Shown here: piece by piece, positions 61,572-64,000 of the stretch
Position numbering within the stretch: position 1 is the first letter of the stretch
How the letters are laid out: each line of letters begins with the position of its first letter
DNA from: Acetobacteraceae bacterium
Lineage (GTDB): Bacteria > Pseudomonadota > Alphaproteobacteria > Acetobacterales > Acetobacteraceae
Length of the DNA: 64,000 bases
NCBI GenBank assembly: GCA_947475245.1
Contig: CANJLW010000005.1
Coordinates: forward strand, 144,574 to 208,573
Reading direction: 5' to 3'
Program-made: the position numbers and the translations under genes
Notes under the pieces: generated by a model
Databases searched by the model: none
Seen by the model: only the letters and a program-made list of their open reading frames with translations
What the model was told of the DNA's origin: nothing

Positions 61572-62738
61572 TCAGAACGTCCCGAGACCCATGATCCCGT
61601 CGGCCGTGTCGAATTCGCCGACGATCTTCTTGCCGATCAGATCGCGCAACGTCTCCGACGCCCCGCCGCCGATCGAGCCGTAGCGCGCGCCGCGATAGAA
61701 GCGCGAAACCGGGTATTCGTCGGTGAAGCCGAAGCCGCCATGCACCTGCACCGCCTCGGTCGTGACCCGCAACGACATCTCGTTGCAGAAAATCTTCGCC
61801 GCCGCCGCCATGAAGGGGTCGGGGAACGGATTGGCGGACAGGCAGGCGCGATACAGCAGCCCGCGCCCGGCCTCGATATCCTTGAACATATCGGCGAGCT
61901 TCCAGCGGATGCCCTGGAAATCGGCGATCGGCTTGCCGAACACCGTTCGTTCGCGGACGTAGTTGACCGCTTCGTCAAACGCGCCTTCGGCCAGACCCAG
62001 CGAGATCGACGGATTAAGGCAACGCTGCGTGTTGAACGCCGTCAGCAGCTTGCGGAAGCCGTCTTCGCGAATCACCAGGTTTTCCAACGGCAACTCGCAG
62101 TCGTTGAACTGGATTTCGTGCAGGTTTTCCCCGCCCATCGTGTGATAGGTGCCGGTGACCTCGAAGCCCTTGGTGTCGGGTTCCAGAAGCACGCACCCGA
62201 TGCCTTCCCGCCCCGGCTTCCCATCGATCCGCGTAAAAATAACAAACATGCCGGCTTCTTTCGCTCGGCTGATCAGCGTCTTGGTGCCCTTCAGGATGAC
62301 GCGGTCGCCGACGATGCGGGCATTGGTGCGGTAATTCGCGACATCGGTGCCGGCATGCGGTTCGGTCATGCAAACTGCCAGGATGCAATCGCCCGACACG
62401 ACCTGCGGCAAAATGCGTTCACGGATCGACGGCGGCGCATAGCGGGCGATCACGCGCGTCTGCACGCCCGCCTCTCCCAACACCGCCATCGCGGTGACGT
62501 AATCGACCTTGGCGATTTCTTCCAGGATCAGCGCGGTATCCAGGATCGACAGACCCAGCCCGCCGTATTCCTCGGGCACCGACATGCCGAGAACGCCGAG
62601 ACCGGCGAGCTTCTTCATGTTCTCCCAGGGGAAGGTACCGTCCATCCAACGCATCGCGTTGGCCTTGAAGTCGTCCTGAGCAAGCGCGCGCACCGCCTGG
62701 ATCATCTCGCGCTGCGTGCCGCTGATTTGAAAGTCCAT
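61572..62738 (-). CDS. Acyl-CoA dehydrogenase
   Basis: A 388-residue ACAD. Seen are GVLGMSVPEEYGGLGLSILDTALILEEIAKVD, VCMTEPHAGTDVANYRT, VILKGTKTLISRA (in place of the usual WITN), FEVTGTYHTMGGENLHEIQFNDCELP, QVHGGFGFTDEYPVSRFYRGARYGSIGGGASETLRDLIG. Overall layout matches the long-chain/isovaleryl type; substrate unknown. First of three tightly spaced genes with the CoA ligase pair, so activation and dehydrogenation of one acid is a plausible pathway. Confidence 0.93.
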   Translation of the reverse strand: MDFQISGTQREMIQAVRALAQDDFKANAMRWMDGTFPWENMKKLAGLGVLGMSVPEEYGGLGLSILDTALILEEIAKVDYVTAMAVLGEAGVQTRVIARYAPPSIRERILPQVVSGDCILAVCMTEPHAGTDVANYRTNARIVGDRVILKGTKTLISRAKEAGMFVIFTRIDGKPGREGIGCVLLEPDTKGFEVTGTYHTMGGENLHEIQFNDCELPLENLVIREDGFRKLLTAFNTQRCLNPSISLGLAEGAFDEAVNYVRERTVFGKPIADFQGIRWKLADMFKDIEAGRGLLYRACLSANPFPDPFMAAAAKIFCNEMSLRVTTEAVQVHGGFGFTDEYPVSRFYRGARYGSIGGGASETLRDLIGKKIVGEFDTADGIMGLGTF

Positions 62739-62823
62739 CTCGTCGTTCCCCTGGTTCGGCTGGCGGGGAGTGTAATCACCGCCACCGAATGGGGAAAGGG
62801 CGACCGCCTTCCGTTACCGCTTC

Positions 62824-62847
62824 CCTTGGGGCGCGCGCCCCAAGGGG
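62824..62847. terminator. 24-bp perfect palindrome
   Basis: cccttggggcgc plus its exact reverse complement, flanked by ttc/ggaaa, between the luciferase-like gene and the acyl-CoA dehydrogenase gene. It lies 18 bases past the luciferase-like gene's stop side and probably acts as a terminator-type hairpin or REP element. Confidence 0.55.
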
Positions 62848-62865
62848 AAACCGATGGAGAGTCGG

Positions 62866-63720
62866 TCAGCCGTTCACCTTGCGAATGATCTCCGCCCAGG
62901 TGTCCAGGATCGGCAGAATGACGTCGGCTTTTTCCGACATCAGGCTGCACGAGACACGGTTCACGCCGACCGCCTGGTATTGCTCGATCAGCTTCTGATC
63001 GGGTCCCTGTCCGCCGATGGAGATATCCATCGCTGCCGGATCGCGACCGGCTTCGGCCACCATCTGGCGAAAGCGCGGGATCAGGTCCAGCAGCGGGGTT
63101 TTCGCATACTCCGTCACCTGCGGCATCCAGCCGTCGCCATAGCGGATGGCTCGGCGAGCGGAATAGGGGAAGGCACCGCCGATCAGGATGGGGGGATAGG
63201 GTTTCTGGATCGGCTTCGGCCAGGTCATCATCGGGTCGAAATTGACGAATTCGCCGTGATATTCGGCCTTGGTCTCGGTCCAGATCGCCTTCATGGCCTC
63301 GATATTCTCCCGCGCGCGCTTGTGGCGAGAGGCATAGTCGGTGCCGTGATTCTCCATCTCGTCCTGGTTCCAGCCGTTGCCGATCCCGAAGACGAAGCGA
63401 CCGCCGGAAATCTGATCGATGGAGGCAACCAGCTTCGCGGTCTGGATCGGATCGCGCTGGGCGATCAGGCACACGCCGGTGCCGACTTTGATGGTTTTGG
63501 TCGCCATCGCCGCCGCCGTCAGCGTCACGAACGGGTCCATCACATCGTAGTAGCGCTTGGGCAGATCGCCGCCCATGATGAACGGGGTTTTGCGGGTCAG
63601 CGGGATATGCGAGTGCTCCGGCGCCCAGACGATATCGAAGCCGCGCTCCTCGCAGGCGACGGCGAATTCCGCCGGCCCCATCGAATAGTCGGTAAAGAAC
63701 ATGGACGCGCCGAATTTCAT
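62866..63720 (-). CDS. LLM-class F420/flavin-dependent oxidoreductase
   Basis: A 284-residue luciferase-superfamily protein. Landmarks are MKFGASMFFTDYSMGPAEFAVACEERGFDIVWAPEHSHIP, ATKTIKVGTGVCLIAQRDPIQTAKLVASID, GRFVFGIGNGWNQDEMENHG and KPYPPILIGGAF, a pattern frequent in TIGR03619-type F420-dependent enzymes. ATG 63720 follows gggag; the track start at 63744 is less likely. The cofactor choice (FMN or F420) cannot be settled by eye. It is upstream of the acyl-CoA dehydrogenase operon, separated by the palindrome. Confidence 0.9.
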   Translation of the reverse strand: MKFGASMFFTDYSMGPAEFAVACEERGFDIVWAPEHSHIPLTRKTPFIMGGDLPKRYYDVMDPFVTLTAAAMATKTIKVGTGVCLIAQRDPIQTAKLVASIDQISGGRFVFGIGNGWNQDEMENHGTDYASRHKRARENIEAMKAIWTETKAEYHGEFVNFDPMMTWPKPIQKPYPPILIGGAFPYSARRAIRYGDGWMPQVTEYAKTPLLDLIPRFRQMVAEAGRDPAAMDISIGGQGPDQKLIEQYQAVGVNRVSCSLMSEKADVILPILDTWAEIIRKVNG

Positions 63721-63792
63721 TGTGAACTCCCTGGGATACTGCATCGATCGCCCGGACTCTGCTGCGGTTCACGCCCTGACGCAACCACACGC

Positions 63793-63833
63793 CCCCGGGC
63801 GCGATACGACCACGCGCCCCGGGCGCGATACGA
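63793..63833. repeat. Short direct repeat, 24-bp period
   Basis: ccccgggcgcgatacga occurs at 63793 and again at 63817. Two copies only. Confidence 0.7.
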
Positions 63834-63890
63834 ACCAGTACCCGACTGGTCCAGGGTGATCGCATTTGGCGGCGGAAGGTACGAATTTTC

Positions 63891-64000
63891 ACCTCTCCCC
63901 CTGGGAGAGGTCGTGCCGCGAAGCGGCGCGGGTGAGGGAGGTGATGCGAATACAATGGGTTGTGCCGGTGGCACCTCCCTCACCCGACGCTTCGCGCCGA
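63891..64000. repeat. Mosaic palindromic repeat at right edge
   Basis: A 21-base hairpin acctctccc-cct-gggagaggt (63891-63911) is followed by a larger inverted repeat with perfect 15-bp arms cgggtgagggaggtg (63929-63943) and cacctccctcacccg (63972-63986). The region continues beyond the window. It resembles widespread intergenic REP-type elements of high-GC alphaproteobacteria. Confidence 0.8.

Overview
The window is 64 kb of high-GC chromosome from an alphaproteobacterium, most likely a Rhodospirillales/Acetobacteraceae-type organism. This is inferred from gene content, not from a marker gene: a holB-metG-tatD-MBL operon typical of alphaproteobacteria, DUF1489, HisKA_2-type histidine kinase architecture, Bug/TctC solute receptors, hopanoid genes (hpnE, shc), COQ7-type ubiquinone hydroxylase, and many CoA-transferase and acyl-CoA dehydrogenase genes. 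No rRNA and no phage integrase or transposase were seen. One tRNA gene (Ala, GGC) is present.

Layout. 0-4.3 kb: tandem DHA2 drug-efflux-type MFS genes, a GAF histidine kinase and an Ntn-hydrolase asparaginase. 4.3-10 kb: a SWIM/SNF2 helicase, a class III aminotransferase and an MBL hydrolase. 10-14.2 kb: holB-metG-tatD-MBL housekeeping operon. 14.2-18.2 kb: a hypothetical gene, a slightly AT-richer Tat-exported MBL hydrolase, mazG and a Bug receptor. 18.2-29.4 kb: tRNA-Ala, then a catabolic region (CaiB/BaiF CoA-transferase, D-2-hydroxyacid dehydrogenase, luciferase-like monooxygenase, 3-oxoacid CoA-transferase A/B, two acyl-CoA dehydrogenases around a shikimate-dehydrogenase-like gene), interrupted by a predicted ice-binding (DUF3494) PEP-CTERM protein. 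29.5-33.3 kb: DUF1489, hpnE and shc (squalene to hopene).

33.3-37.9 kb is the accessory island. It holds (i) 1.2 kb of non-coding-looking tandem repeats in an ABAB arrangement, (ii) a VOC gene, and (iii) a minus-strand cassette consisting of a TIR-domain protein, a C-type-lectin/FGE-fold protein whose 3' end looks like the variable region of a diversity-generating retroelement (DGR), and a truncated avd accessory gene. No reverse transcriptase or template repeat is visible, so this is read as a decayed or trans-dependent DGR attached to a TIR effector. It is the most interesting object in the window.

37.9-54.6 kb: DUF1028, a FAD-oxidoreductase/SelD fusion, a methyltransferase, a GDSL hydrolase, gluQRS, a carboxylesterase, an HNH nuclease, an orphan ribbon-helix-helix antitoxin-like gene, coq7-dsbB, a tartrate/malate dehydrogenase-like gene, pyrE, a glutamate-synthase-like flavoprotein, an SDR-gntK-gnd gluconate operon and another DHA2 transporter. 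54.6-55.4 kb: a 253-bp tandem repeat in which each full unit is a long imperfect hairpin. 55.4-59.5 kb: an oligopeptide/nickel-type ABC importer (two permeases, two ATPases; no binding protein nearby). 59.6-63.7 kb: a succinyl-CoA-synthetase-like pair, an acyl-CoA dehydrogenase and a luciferase-like oxidoreductase, probably one catabolic operon. The last 200 bp are mosaic palindromic repeats.

Where the ORF track runs upstream into a neighbour, starts were re-chosen using ribosome binding sites, 4-bp ATGA overlaps and family N-termini. All functions are by motif recognition by eye; no database search was run.
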